NCBI GenBank assembly: GCA_017979445.1
Contig: CM030706.1
Span: forward strand, 8,108,967 to 8,172,966
Direction: 5' to 3'
Source of the DNA: Akebia trifoliata
Taxonomy: Eukaryota > Streptophyta > Magnoliopsida > Ranunculales > Lardizabalaceae
Length of the DNA stretch: 64,000 nt
The position numbers and the translations under genes were made by a program. The notes below the pieces were generated by a model. The model saw only the letters and a program-made list of their open reading frames with translations, was not told where the DNA came from and ran no database searches. Each line of letters starts with the position of its first letter. The first letter of the stretch is position 1. This document shows positions 43,260 to 54,363 of this stretch, piece by piece.

Positions 43260-43930
43260 TCATTTCATTTCACAAATGGGGAGCATCATTTTGGGCTTTC
43301 AAATATATTAAATCTCCCAATAATCAACAAATCACTTATACCTATTGGGATTATTAAAATACATGGGAATTTGTTCTTTTCATAAAAAATTTCAAAGGAT
43401 CTTATTTTTTATTTTTTTTTCAATTTTATCAAAAATTCAACAATCAAATACAATATTGGTTCTATTCGCAATGGTGACAATATTTTGGAGTCATTACTGA
43501 TATCCTCCTAAACGGTCAAATTCCTCGGTTCGAAAAAAATTTCAACAACAATAAATTTAAAGTTGAAGATATGAACTATCAAAATATGCTTTACTTTACT
43601 TATACCAGTTGTCCGTGGTATTCTCAAATGACATTATTCAAAAGAATTGTTGTATTATTTTCCTACCTTTTTTCGAAAATTTATGTAAAATGATAGGACA
43701 AATATGATCAAAGAAAAATATATATTAAATCTCCTCAAAAGAAATTATCTCCATCAAAATTTCTAAGATTGTCAAAGGTCTTAACAAAATCATATGCCCA
43801 AGCTACAGTCTACCCTACTGCAACTCCAACCTCATCGCCTGCAATGATTTCTCCTCAAAACTTTGCATTGTCTATCAAATAAATGCAAAAAAATCTCAAA
43901 TGACTTATAATATCTCAAAGACTACTAAAT
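43260..43930 (+). pseudogene. Endogenous pararetrovirus relic, non-polymerase part
   Basis: Plus-strand frames with stops and shifts resemble the tryptophan- and tyrosine-rich segment that lies between the movement and protease domains in florendovirus/petuvirus-like plant pararetroviruses. Examples are YWDY near 43350, QYFGVITDIL near 43490 and CPWYSQM near 43615. A serine/threonine/proline-rich part (SYAQATVYPTATPTS, SPQNFALS, 43790-43880) follows. The match is by general pattern only and is weaker than for the polymerase piece. The region is badly broken, and its strand is opposite to the polymerase relic next to it. Confidence 0.45.
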
Positions 43931-44249
43931 GATCGATAGCAGCATAGTCATCTTAGATTCTCATCAAAGCATTTTAAATAATGAAGATTTCATTCTTCTT
44001 TTAGATTTTTTTTATTAAGTTAAGAACATAATTAAGACATCCTAAAATTTTTTGTAATTATTTCTTATCATTTATTTCATCGAAAAATTTGTTAGCAAAT
44101 TGTATCACACGATTTACAAGTGTATATGTTTTGTTTTCTAAGAAAAATTCTAGAAACTGTATTTTTGTTTGAAATAATTTAATTTTTCTTTAGAAAAGAA
44201 AAAGTCCATTTTTAAAAATTATTTTTTTAAATATATAAATATGCTTTCA

Positions 44250-45330
44250 ATATTCATCTATATTTTGATAAAAAACGGGAATGTCGTCTCTATAGACAAG
44301 GATGAATTTTGAATAACTAGAGAAGATATCATTTATCGTATTTTAAAATTTACTTTGAATATTTTTAATTCAAAAGCCATTACATTTCATTCATAATGTT
44401 CAAAGAAGATTGTGAAGGTAATTTTGTATTTATCATATTCTTATATTTAGATCTATCAAAATCCTGATTTTAAATCGAATTTAAAAAAAATATTTGCATT
44501 GGTGAGTCGGTCAATAAAGTCATATTTATTAGTAACACAATATCTTATAAATTATAATACTTAATCAAGAGATTTATAATTTATTACAAGTCTTAGAGAA
44601 TCTTTTTCTAGTTTAATAGCATTTTCAACATAAAAATCAACACAACTCCAAAAAGATTTAAGTCTTCTAATTAATTTTTTGTCAAAAAGGTCTTGAATTT
44701 TTTTTTTTTTTTTGATATAATTCTAGGTATCTAGAATTCATTTGAATTGGGAAAACAACTTGATGAATTTTCCTATGTCAAAAGACACTGGAAATGTCTG
44801 AACAATGAGTATTTTTTATTAATTGTTCTTTGAATATTTTTTATCTTTATTTGAATACTTGGAGAATTAATATCTTGCTTTATTTTTAAAAAAAATTGGT
44901 TGACAAAGTTATGTTATTTTTCTTTTAATTGAATCAAGTTTAACAAATGATCAACTTATCCAAATGTAGGAGGAGATATGAAGTTTAAGAGAACTTTTTT
45001 TATCTCCAAGTTCATAGATGATTCCTTCTAGTGTCATTAGAAATGATTGTGTTAGATTGAGAAAATGAGTGCCAAGTATTACTTCTTGTTGTAAGGTTGA
45101 GACAATAAGAAAAATGCCTGGGATGTAGATATTTTATTTGCAAACAAATAAATTTATTATTTTGTATTTAATATAAATAGATTTATCAGTAATTACTGAT
45201 AAAGATGTTTGTGTTGGCCCGTAGTAAGAGAGATGAATCAAGCATTTTCTAATACAATTAATACCAACCTTAAAATCAATAAGAGTGATGAATTTTTGAG
45301 TTTTTATTGTAATCTAAGTATATCATTTTT
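44250..45330 (-). pseudogene. Endogenous pararetrovirus relic, protease and reverse transcriptase
   Basis: On the minus strand from about 45330 the translation gives an aspartic protease-like segment. The site expected to read D-S/T-G-A reads DFKV, and VILGTHF is near 45070. A reverse transcriptase segment follows with LVINYK (about 44590), KFDLKSGF (about 44490) and a decayed PFGHYEWNVMPFGL box (about 44390). The VINYK box instead of the VDYR of Ty3 elements points to Caulimoviridae, closest in style to petuvirus and florendovirus relics. Stops, frameshifts and the lost protease active site show it is dead. The RNase H part is not readable. Confidence 0.72.
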
Positions 45331-45414
45331 TATAAGTAAATTGGATTATAACATTCAGTTCCATAATCATAATGTCAATTTGGTGATTATTTTCCAACAT
45401 GTAATTATTTAACT

Positions 45415-45930
45415 TCTTTGATAAATATTTTAGTATGTTTTGATTTTTAACCTACTTGATAAATGTTTAAGCATGTTTCAATATATTTTTCAATTTGATA
45501 GATTTACATGTGATAATATATTTGTCAATTTGAAAATCATTTGCATTTGATAATATATTTGTCAATTTGAAAATCCTTTGCATGTGATAATATATTTACC
45601 GATTTAGAAATTCTTTGTATGTGATGATACATTTACTGATTTGGGAATTCTTTGCACAATATATTATACAATTCGAAAATCCTTTGTATATGATGAACGT
45701 ATTTATCAAATTAGAAATTCTTTGCATGCGATGAATATATTTGCCAGTTTAAAAATAATTATTCATGCAATGAATATATTTATCAATTTAGAGATTCTTT
45801 ACATACGTTGATACACTTATTGATTTGAAAATTAATTGTGCATTGGATGTTATATCTATCAATTGGGGAATTAATTATTTATGTAATGATATTTTTGCCA
45901 ATTTGAAAATTATTTATGTTCGTGACATTT
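45415..45930. repeat. Degenerate 37-bp minisatellite
   Basis: About 12 imperfect units of TGATAATATATTTGTCAATT followed by TGAAAATCCTTTGCATG. The period is 37 bp with small indels. The first two units are almost identical, and later ones drift strongly. AT content is very high. Confidence 0.85.
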
Positions 45931-46089
45931 TAACTAAATTTTATTTTAATAAAAAATTTCATGTAAGTCTTGGTGCATTGGATGATTTGGGTTTTTTCAA
46001 ATTATCCATTTTACCCTCATGTGCGGAATTCGAGAAAATCTTAGCCATGAGATTTGTTTGACCAATTCAATGTAAAATGATAATATTTC

Positions 46090-46400
46090 GATCGACTGAC
46101 TTAGCATAAAATAATGATGATGATTGAACCTTAGTTTTGACCTTAGTTTTTGCTTTTTGACTTTAGGATACTTTGAATAATAATAGAGACTGGTCACTCG
46201 ATCGAATAGGTTCAGTGCCTAACACCTTTCAAAACCCGCAATTTGACCCTTATCTATTTCTCTTATTCGTGGACCAATCTGAATCCATCTTAAAGTTATT
46301 TTGGTTCCTAGACCTAAACTAAGTGGTGACTTCCCATTCCCTAAAAATTTTCCAATTATCCATATGATATTTTTTTTAGTAAAAAGTGTCGATATACTTT
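46090..46400 (+). mobile_element. Old Tat-type LTR 3' end fragment
   Basis: ATAGAGACTGGTCACTCG, CAGTGCCTAACACCTTTCAA and GGTTCCTAGACC...AACTAAGTGGTGACTTCCC correspond in order to the end of the Tat LTR at 54130-54290 (GTACCTAACACCTTCCAACC, GGTTCCTAGACC, AACTAGGTGGCGACTCCC). It is much more diverged than the 52557 element. Confidence 0.6.
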
Positions 46401-47239
46401 TAAGATGATTTATTATTATATTATTACATCTGTAGGAATTTCAATTTAGAGTCGATTTTATGAAAATATTTGAAAATGAGAATTTAAGAAATAAGCATGT
46501 CTTGACAAACGTGCACAACTGGTCAATGAAAAATATGAGATTTTTATTATAAAAAAATCTGAGTGTCATTAGGTTCATATCGAAAAATTATCCAAAATAG
46601 ATTATAAGTTTGTGTAAATCAGAGTTTTAAGTATTAAGTTATCATCGAAAGAACATAATTACATAAATTATCAATACATCTTTGCTATCATATAAATACC
46701 AAAGTTAAGAGGGAGAATTAGATTGCTCTTTCTTTTTCAACGTAAAATACCCAAATCTTAGACTTTTAAGCGATGATTCAACCTCCCTAGAGTGAAAATT
46801 AAGAATTCACGAAAAAGAGAAAAAGTTTCACCACGCCGATATCTTCGATTTAAGATAAATAGATTTTGTTAAAAATAAAATTAAAGTTTGGGATTTCGAG
46901 TAAAGAGCATTGTTGGGAATCGATGTTGATAAAATCACACTGTAGAAGATGCAAAATAATTTAAAATCTTTCCTTCTACTTTTATTTGCTAGTCTTTTAA
47001 GAAAAATAAATTTATCGAAGATGTTTGTTGAGTTTTCTTAATTAGAGTTTGATTCACTTTAAAAGATGCATGTTTAGGTGTTTAATACATAATATTGGCT
47101 TCTAAATAAGTTTAAATATATATTTTTCATCTTATTTGGAAAAAAAAAACACGTTTGGTGTAGTTTTGAGTAAAAGTCATGAAAAAACTATAGAAATGAA
47201 TTGTGGGAGACGAATTGATCACACAAAAAAAGTTCAACG
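46401..47239. other. Gene-free stretch
   Basis: TGTAGGAATTTCAATTTAGAGTCG near 46432 resembles the start of another plant LTR type, but no second terminus is found. No coding signal is present. Confidence 0.45.
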
Positions 47240-47870
47240 AAAATACCCCACAAAGCGAGTGCGTTCACTCTTAGAACAATTGTAATCGCTCTATGCGCTC
47301 ATTCAAAGATAGCGACTATTCTGTTTTGCTCATTCTTTGCACAATCACTCAATGTGTTCGTTCTATTCAGTGTCTCGTTCACTCTATACGATAGTCTATC
47401 ATATGTATGTTCGTTATGTGTCAGGCACAGTGTCATGTGTTCGTTCGTTATATATCAGACACGTTCATTTTTGTGTTAAACACAATGTCACATGTCAGAT
47501 TCACTATATGCAACGAGTCAACCCATGTGTCATGAGTCAAATTTGTTGTATTTCATATGTCAACACTAGAGCCATGTGTCAACCCATACACCATGTGTCA
47601 AATTCATTATAGGTCGCGTGTCAACCCATGTGCTATATGTCAAATTCATTATATTCTACGTGTCAACACATACGCCATGTGCCAAATTCACCATATCTCA
47701 CATGCCAACCTATATGCCATGTGTCAAATTTGCTATTTCACATATGTTAACACTAGAGCCATGTGTTTAATTCAATATACACAATATGGTAATACAAGAT
47801 CTATGTGTCTACACTCGTACCATGTGTAAGAATCGTTGTATGCCATGTGTCAACACCTGCGTCTAGGTTC
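47240..47870. repeat. 42-bp minisatellite with CATGTGTCAA words
   Basis: Imperfect 42-bp units such as CGTGTCAACACATACGCCAT followed by GTGCCAAATTCACCATATCTCA recur from about 47470 to 47860, and looser related words reach back to 47240. Because the period is a multiple of three, three overlapping plus-strand frames stay open and translate as repeats of the form VSTHTPCVKFIIG. These are repeat artefacts, not genes. Confidence 0.85.
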
Positions 47871-48145
47871 TTGACTTCGTAATAAAAATTATATCATATA
47901 TAATCTCTTATTTAAGATTTTTATTTTTAAAAAAATTATTTTTTCATTTGAAGAATTTTGAAAAGTGACATTTTCGATACTTAATCAAATTTTCACAACT
48001 TTCCACAGATTTAATTATTTATTATTTTATTGTGATTTCTGAGCTTTCTTCTCAACCAAGACCACCATGTGGGAGTAGGTTGATATCTCAAAATCATAAG
48101 TATTTCTTAGAAAATATATACTTTGTTAGATACTTAAGAAGATAT
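47871..48145. other. Gene-free stretch before the CACTA ends
   Basis: No gene, array or terminus is seen. Confidence 0.5.
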
Positions 48146-48480
48146 CACTATGTGAAAAAAGCCCATATTTGACGGTCTTAGCCTGTCAAATTTCTTAAAA
48201 TTTGACGAACCCTCCTATCAAATAAGCCCATCAAATATTTTCTTGTAGAATTTTTTTTTGACGGCCTTGGACCATCAAAATTATTGGAGAATGAGCTTCA
48301 AGAAAAAAAAATCCCACTACATAATGAGCCAAAAAGGACTTCCCATACAGTCACAAAAGGAGTGATTTTTTAAATGCGACGGCCCAAAACAGTCGGAGAA
48401 AAACGACGGTCAAAACAACTATTTTTAACTGTCATAAAAAACGACAGTCTTAGACAGTCGTTTTTCTAGATTTATAATAT
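48146..48480 (+). mobile_element. Two nested CACTA-type termini
   Basis: CACTATGTGAAAAAAG at 48146 is followed by TTTGACGGTC / TTTGACGGCC words. A second CACTACATAATGAGCC at 48315 is followed by AAACGACGGTC, GCGACGGCCC and AACGACAGTC words up to about 48470. Both are CACTA subterminal signatures of two different families, the second resembling the end at 18193. No opposite terminus was located before the Tat LTR at 52557. It is therefore only a possibility that the captured exons at 49391-51967 belong to this element. Confidence 0.6.
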
Positions 48481-49390
48481 AAAAAATTAATTTTTTTTTC
48501 TGAAATTACAAATTGAAAAAAATGGAACATTAATTAATTTTTTCTGAAATACAAAACCACTGCCACCAAAATCTACCAAATTGAGATAAAAAGTAGTTGC
48601 CATTCCTCAATAACACCACATTGGGGTGTTTGGAAACTTAAATTACAACAAATTGAGAGATCCTCAAAACTCAAATTCTAGATGTTCTTCGCTAGATTGT
48701 CCACACACTGGATTGTGTCCATAACCATCAAACAACTTATTATCTAAATCTACATTCCTAACATCTGATCTTCTAATGGGCGCCCGATGGGCAGGGGTTA
48801 AAGGGTTGGAGCTGTTAGCTTCTTGGGTCAGAACAAGAACAGCTGGCTTTTGTTGGGAATTCCTGGCAGGTCTTCTGTTGGTGGAATTGACTGTTGTCTA
48901 TGAGAGAAATGTCAACTGCTGCCCCACATCTGTGTTCTTCCCAATAACCTTTATTCTATCACATTGAGGAGCTCTACCAAAAAGAAAATTATAGAATCAG
49001 AAAGTTGTTTTGGAAGAAAAAAAAATATTTTGGACCAATTAGGCTGAAAGGAAAGATTAGATAATCAATCACATCAGCATTATTTAAGTATTTGGCTACC
49101 ATAAATGGGATACGAATTCAATCAAATTCTACATTAAACAATATGAGCCAAAGTGTAACATAACAAATACTCTCTTCCCTCTTCAGATTAACTCAAAATA
49201 TTACCTCAGGACAAGGTTTCCAATCATAGATTGCCTTATATCTTTTAATAAATTTTGACCAGAAACAGAATATAAGAAATATGTAACATTTGATTGCAAT
49301 AATCAATATTGAGTATTTCCTAGAGTAACTATTAAGTATCATCACATAAGATAGAGATATAACACAAGTATAGTTTCAAGATCTTACACT
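48481..49390. other. Stretch without an identified gene
   Basis: A GC-richer patch at 48776-48960 is open on the plus strand (GARWAGVKGLELLASWVRTR) and may be coding-derived, but I cannot assign it on either strand. The rest is AT-rich. Confidence 0.4.
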
Positions 49391-49693
49391 AGTCGATTGA
49401 AGCTCTACCGTTGAATCTTCATTTTCTTGCAATTCCAACAAGTAACATTATATATTTGCATCCACCCAAAGTGGACAAACATTAATGAAGCAATTTCAGT
49501 CTAAGTACCTCTATTAGCAGATCCTTTCTGGTAATCAGACCAATAACACAAGAAGGACAAGGGACAAGAAATATATAATGTTAAGATAAGACCAGAGAGA
49601 GAATGTTGAACTCACATGGAAGCCATTGTGTTTGTTGCTCCTCAAAATAGAAACTACATCAGCAACTTTAACAACACGAGGAAAGTTGACAAC
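49391..49693 (-). pseudogene. CLC-d-like chloride channel, C-terminal exons (fragment)
   Basis: There are three minus-strand exon pieces in gene order. At 49693-49616, VVNFPRVVKVADVVSILRSN then KHNGF has an AG acceptor and a GTGAGT donor. At about 49555-49509, CVIGLITRKDLLIE ends at a GTACTTAG donor. At about 49433-49391, ENEDSTVELQSTSV is the last piece. These match the first CBS domain and the C-terminal end of plant CLC-d-type anion channels or transporters. Much of the sequence between them (the rest of the CBS region) is missing, so this is a rearranged fragment rather than a gene. Confidence 0.75.
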
Positions 49694-49930
49694 CTTTGAC
49701 AGGTAAGATAGTCAAGCATATTGTAAGCTGAGAACTGGCACGCGTAAGAATTAAACCAAAGGAATTAGAAAGCATTTTTTAAAGAGTAGCAACCTTTTGA
49801 TTCCTGCAGGCCTCCTTAGTTGTAATTTTTCGATACTCTCTCCATATAGAAAAAATATCAGGAAATATAATGTACATTAGACCTTGTCATTCTCAAACTA
49901 CTTCACCTCTAACATTGATGGTGTTTTCAG

Positions 49931-50175
49931 GTATGCTCTACTTGGCGCGGCTTCCTTTCTTGGAGGTTCAATGCGGATGACAATGTCACATTATGTCATT
50001 ATGGTTGAGATCACAAATAATTTGAAACTCTTACCACTTATCATGCTTGTTCTTCTTATATCAAAGGTGTGCCCTTCAATGCCAAAGCTTAGTGTGCATT
50101 ACTACTAGATACAAAATAAACCAAAAAAATCACTTTGTTTCAACTACAGGTTGTTGGTGAAGGAAATAACAATTG
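49931..50175 (+). pseudogene. CLC-d-like channel, membrane exon in inverted orientation
   Basis: Acceptor GTGTTTTCAG precedes 49931-50066, which reads YALLGAASFLGGSMRMTMSH and NNLKLLPLIMLVLLISK and ends at a GT donor. A further acceptor CAACTACAG at 50149 leads into VVGEGNN, which fits the continuation (family form AVGDAFN). This is the late membrane region of the same CLC-d-type gene. It sits on the plus strand while the CBS exons just to the left are on the minus strand. Substitutions in MRMTVSLCVIM (here MRMTMSHYVIM) suggest decay. Confidence 0.82.
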
Positions 50176-51480
50176 GAACTTAGCCTAAAGTATCAGCCAA
50201 TGAATTAGGGGATACTATAGTACCAAATGAAAGTTGAAAATTAGGAATTGCATTTCAAAATAGGATCCTCGATTGATATTAAATTCCAAAAAAATCTAAA
50301 CGAAAACGAAAGATACTTGAAAGTTATTCAGAAAGACATCTAAGAGACCAATGCATTTCCAGTTCCACAACAAGAATATTTCAACACATTAAAAATGCAT
50401 CTTCTAGATTGAACCAAAAGAAGTAGGTAACAGAAACCTTCTCAAAACTTATAGATTATACAGTAACTTTGATGCAATTTTACCATGCAATTTGCAGATA
50501 GAGAGTTCATGTGTTAAAATAACACAAACTCTCTCACTGCAGGTACAAATTGTAAGGTGGGAAGTTCATCTTCAAAGCAAAACCCTAATCTCTAAACACT
50601 TGAGTCTTAATGAGTTGTCAAATTATTTATATTGAGAAAATATCCCTCTATATAAAACACAAAAGTTAAAGAATAAAAGCACTTTGTGAGTGAAAAAACT
50701 TCAAGAAAAAAGAACGTAAAATAATAATAGATGATTGTAATTTTTAGAAAGTAAGAAGTTATGGCTCCTACTACACTTGAATGGAAGGGATGGGATTTGT
50801 GTTGCCAGCCCCAATTGGTATGATAAGACTGACAATGCTGAGATTGTATCAATTAGTGGTTGTTATGGATAAGGAGTTACAGAACCATTAGGAAAATTTA
50901 AAAAAAAATAATAATTTAATATTTCCTAACCTGTTCGCCTTTGTAATAACTAATAATTGCCCAAACTGCTGGCATAATCAAATAGCATCTCCAATGTAAC
51001 TTTCAGTTAGGTTATGTAGAGAAGAAAATGGTAACAAAAACCACACAATAATACAAGAAACCTAAGTGACAAGGAGATTGTGCTTGTACTCACATGCTGG
51101 ACACATGTTCACATACTTTGTTGAATAACCTCAATTTATCCATATTTTGTTTTCAGATATTATCTTTAGGGAGCGGATATTTAACTGAACATTTAATGTG
51201 CAGTTGGTTTCAGCAAACAAATCAATGCATTCAATGACCGTGGCAATATAAACAGTATAGACATGTCAATTTATTGGATTTGTAGGAATCAGTGTGCCTG
51301 ACACAATATCAACTACGAACATCAAACTGATTCACCAAGTTTCCTAATAAGAAAGAAATGCATTTATGATTAAGAATATCCATGTGAAGGAAGTTTCAGA
51401 AACATGGTTAAGGGAAAAATATAGCAATAAGTGATTCTCTAATACTCAAGTCAGGAATTAATAACAGTAAGATAAATTAC
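50176..51480. other. Stretch without an identified gene
   Basis: No recognisable exon lies between the CLC-like and Deg-like fragments. Positions 50481-50560 contain an inverted pair (GAGAGTTCATGTGTTA facing ACACAAACTCTCTC), and otherwise the stretch is AT-rich. Confidence 0.45.
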
Positions 51481-51825
51481 CTGACTTGCTTTCTCATTTA
51501 AGGATGCAGCAGCTGCTAACTTCTTCAGCTCTTCAAAAGCATCCACTTCTACCAACTCTGCCTCTTCTTATTCTGTGGCTTCTTGTTCTGTGGCTTCTTT
51601 TGTAGCCTCTGTTTCAGACTCTTTGGCAGTTTTTTCTGCCATCACATTCTGAAGAACCCGTTTATAGTCTCTGAGGATTACTTTAATAAACTTGAGTAGA
51701 AAACTCTCAAAGTCGGCAATGACTTCCCTAGCTAACTTGCAAGAAGCCTTGAACAAAACAGAGGATATGGACTGCAATAACAATATGGACTCCACAGTCT
51801 CGTGATACACCTGCATAAACATCCA
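51481..51825 (-). pseudogene. Exon of an unrecognised plant gene with a nonsense codon
   Basis: An acceptor CGGTACAG precedes TGG at 51825, and a donor GTAATT follows CAG at 51481. The frame reads VYHETVESILLLQSISSVLF, then CKLAREVIADFESFLLKF, an acidic alanine/threonine/glutamate run, a TAA, and on to EEAELVEVDAFEELKKLAAAA. The single TAA interrupts an otherwise continuous exon of 345 bp. The predicted protein is helical and acidic, and I do not recognise it. In transcription order it follows the Deg-like exon with compatible splice signals, so a chimeric transcript is conceivable. Confidence 0.6.
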
Positions 51826-51900
51826 CTGTACCGAGAAGTCATAAATGAATTATCTTTCTCTTTCACATAGCAAAATAAATACTTGTTTAATAGGCCTTAC

Positions 51901-51967
51901 CATGATAGTTAGTCACAATGTATCCTTGTTGATCCCAAACAACTCCAGAACCATTTCCTTCAGGAAT
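51901..51967 (-). pseudogene. Deg/HtrA-type protease exon (DEG5-like) fragment
   Basis: An acceptor TTGGGCCAG precedes IPEGNGSGVVWDQQGYIVTN and YH, and a donor GTAAGG follows. This is the segment around the catalytic histidine (TNYHV) of trypsin-like Deg proteases. The PEGNGSGVVWD...GYIVTNYH wording is close to chloroplast DEG5 as I remember it. Only this one exon of 67 bp is recognisable, without the aspartate or serine parts, so it is a captured or leftover fragment. Confidence 0.75.
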
Positions 51968-52556
51968 CTGGCCCAATTTAGAGAATGGTTACAGATCACT
52001 ATAGCATAAGCATGAAAAGATGTAAAAAGAGTTATTAGGGTGGAAAAGAAAGAAGGGAAAAAAATGGTAAGAGTTGGTATTTGTTTTGGCTTGTTGAAGC
52101 AAGCCAATAGTCATCCGGACTTGGAACCATCCTTTTCCCTCTTCCTTTATCCGTGTTTGGGATCAGCAATGCAAAACATATAATTTTACATTGGCGGAGT
52201 TAAAAAAGGGTTAATTAATAACAACAAAAATAATTATATAAGAAATCATAATGGACCTTTTCGAAAAATGGATGAAATAGTATGAAAATGAATCATGTAG
52301 TTGAATTACTTTTAATATGTGGCACTGAAGCCTTTGGGTGGAGCCTAATTATTCTTTTATATTAAGTAAAAATTTCCATCTCCTTTGTCATTAACTCAAT
52401 TTTTGGAGTGGATAATAAGCCCTCGTTTCCACTGAAAGAAAGAAAGATCATACACCATGATAACAATTTAGTGTGAACAACATACCACAAAAGAGAGGTG
52501 GTGTTCGAAGAGCTCACCATGAATTGCTATTTTTAATATCATTGTCTCTTCGACCA
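51968..52556. other. Flank left of the Tat element
   Basis: No gene is seen. The five bases before the LTR are GACCA, the expected position of a 5-bp target duplication. The matching copy lies beyond the window end. Confidence 0.5.
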
Positions 52557-54343
52557 TGTAGACACCCCATTTTTGCATCCGCCTGATTAATCGAGTCGTC
52601 AACCCGATCGCAAAGGTTCCCAATGATGGATGTCTATTTCAATGCTTTATTTTGTTATCAGATATGTTTCAGAAATCCGGATGAGGTATCTCGAACTGAA
52701 AAAACTTAGAAACCACACTACGCTAGGAAAATACGACCCCAGAAACATAGAAATTATCATCTTGCAAACCAAAAAGAAGCTTCACGATAAAAATCACTAA
52801 AAATGATTAAATTGCCAAAATACCCCTAACCTCAAAACAACCTTAGAGCCTACATTACGCTTAGGAAAATCCGTTCAAACACATAAAACAACAAATCGAA
52901 ACCAAGTAAACGACTTCGCCAATTTTCACAAAATTTGACAAAATTACGAAAATACCCCTCATAAAGTTCACGATCATTTCATACAAAAAACTTCATAAAT
53001 GACAAAAACCAACATTCCCATTGAATTCCTTACGAAAAACTGATTCCAAAACATCCTGGAACATTGAAAAATGACTTAAAACGTAAAAAATCCTCTCCGA
53101 GGGCAAAACGGTAATTTCACAATTTTCATAATTAAAAATTCGAAATTAATAAATAAAATATTAAATAATTAAAGTGAAACATTAATGAAATTAATTTAAA
53201 AAGTTGAACCTAAAAAATCGATTAATTGGACTCTTAGGCAAATTGTTGAGGGTTCGTGGGATATTTCTTTAAGGACCCCTCCATTTGGGGGTCCAAAGAA
53301 TTAAAGATATAATAGAAGGGGGTTCTCCAAAAATTAAAGTAAATCAAGCAAGACTGAAGTCAAAGTATTAAAGTCAATCAAGTGAGACTGAAGTCAAAAT
53401 TAAAGTCAATCAAGCAAGACTAAAGTCAAGGTACTAATCGAGTCAATCTCATAAGACTAAGGTCAAAACCCTAAATCAAAACCCTAATCTAAATTAATCA
53501 AGTCAATCTCATAAGACTAAGGTCAAAACCCTAAATCAAAACCCTAATCTAAATTAATCAAGTCAATCTCATAAGACTAAGGTCAAAACCCTAAATCCAA
53601 ACCCTAATCTAAAACTAATCAAGTCAATCTCATAAGACTAAAGTCAAAACCCTAAAACCCTAAAGACTAAGTCAAAACCCTAATTGAAACCCTAAAAGAA
53701 ACCCTAATCAAACCCTAAATGCTTCTAAAAACTTTATAAATAGGAGCCTCCACACCCCTATTTTCGTATCAAAGAAGAAACCCTATAAAAAGTAGGTGAA
53801 GAAGCCTCCACAACCTCCCCAAAACCCTAATTTGGAGTCCCAACTCCTTCCCTAACACCCCCTACTCCGATTTTAGCCTAAAAAAACACCCAAAAATCTT
53901 TCAAAAACACCCCAAAAATTCATCACAAATTCAAAGCATCCAGATCCAAGAAAGAGACATCTTACCTCGGGATCAGAAATCAGATCCGGAGACAAAGCGA
54001 AGCAAGGAGTACGGTACAAGGAACTGCTTTTCAGATCTGAGGGAATAGTATTTTTGCAGATCGAAGGTAAGGTTTTTTATTATTTTTTAAATCTAGGTTT
54101 TATCATTAGCGATGTAGTTATATTTGGTATAAGTAGAGACCGTCATTGGCCGGGCGGGGTTGGTACCTAACACCTTCCAACCCCGTAACATGATCTCCGG
54201 ATTCAGATTTCTATAGTAGATTAGTTCTTGTTTATCCATTGTAGGGTCAGTTTGGTTCCTAGACCATAATAACTAGGTGGCGACTCCCAAACCTCAAGGG
54301 TCAAAAGCGGATCCGTACACCCCGCGGATCGAGGGCGCTTTCA
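52557..54343 (+). mobile_element. 5' LTR of a Tat/Ogre-lineage Ty3/gypsy element
   Basis: It begins TGTAGACACCCCATTTTTGC, a start typical of Tat-lineage LTRs, and ends TTTCA one base before the primer-binding site, for a length of 1787 bp. From 53320 to 53725 it holds about 60-bp repeats (CAAGTCAATCTCATAAGACT...AAACCCTAA). A TATAAATAG box follows at 53735-53743. The U5 end contains GGTTCCTAGACC and GGTGGCGACTCCC. The 3' LTR from 62679 is close to identical over the 1.3 kb available, so the element is young. Confidence 0.92.
53320..53727 (+). promoter_or_regulatory. Telo-box-rich repeat upstream of the LTR TATA box
   Basis: More than a dozen copies of AACCCTAA or AAACCCTAA lie in tandem 60-bp units immediately upstream of the TATAAATAG box. 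In plant promoters this motif (telo-box) is bound by TRB-type proteins. A regulatory role here is inference. Confidence 0.55.
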
Positions 54344-54344
54344 G

Positions 54345-54363
54345 TGGCGACTCCACTGGGGAC
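54345..54363 (+). other. Primer-binding site of the Tat element
   Basis: TGGCGACTCCACTGGGGAC starts two bases after the LTR end. It is the form of primer-binding site seen in Tat/Ogre elements, complementary to the 3' end of an arginine tRNA. It fixes the LTR boundary at 54343. Confidence 0.85.

Noticed and set aside
53460..53727. Interstitial telomere array
   Set aside because: The CCCTAAA words are spaced within 60-bp LTR repeats, not in direct telomeric tandem, and both LTRs share them.
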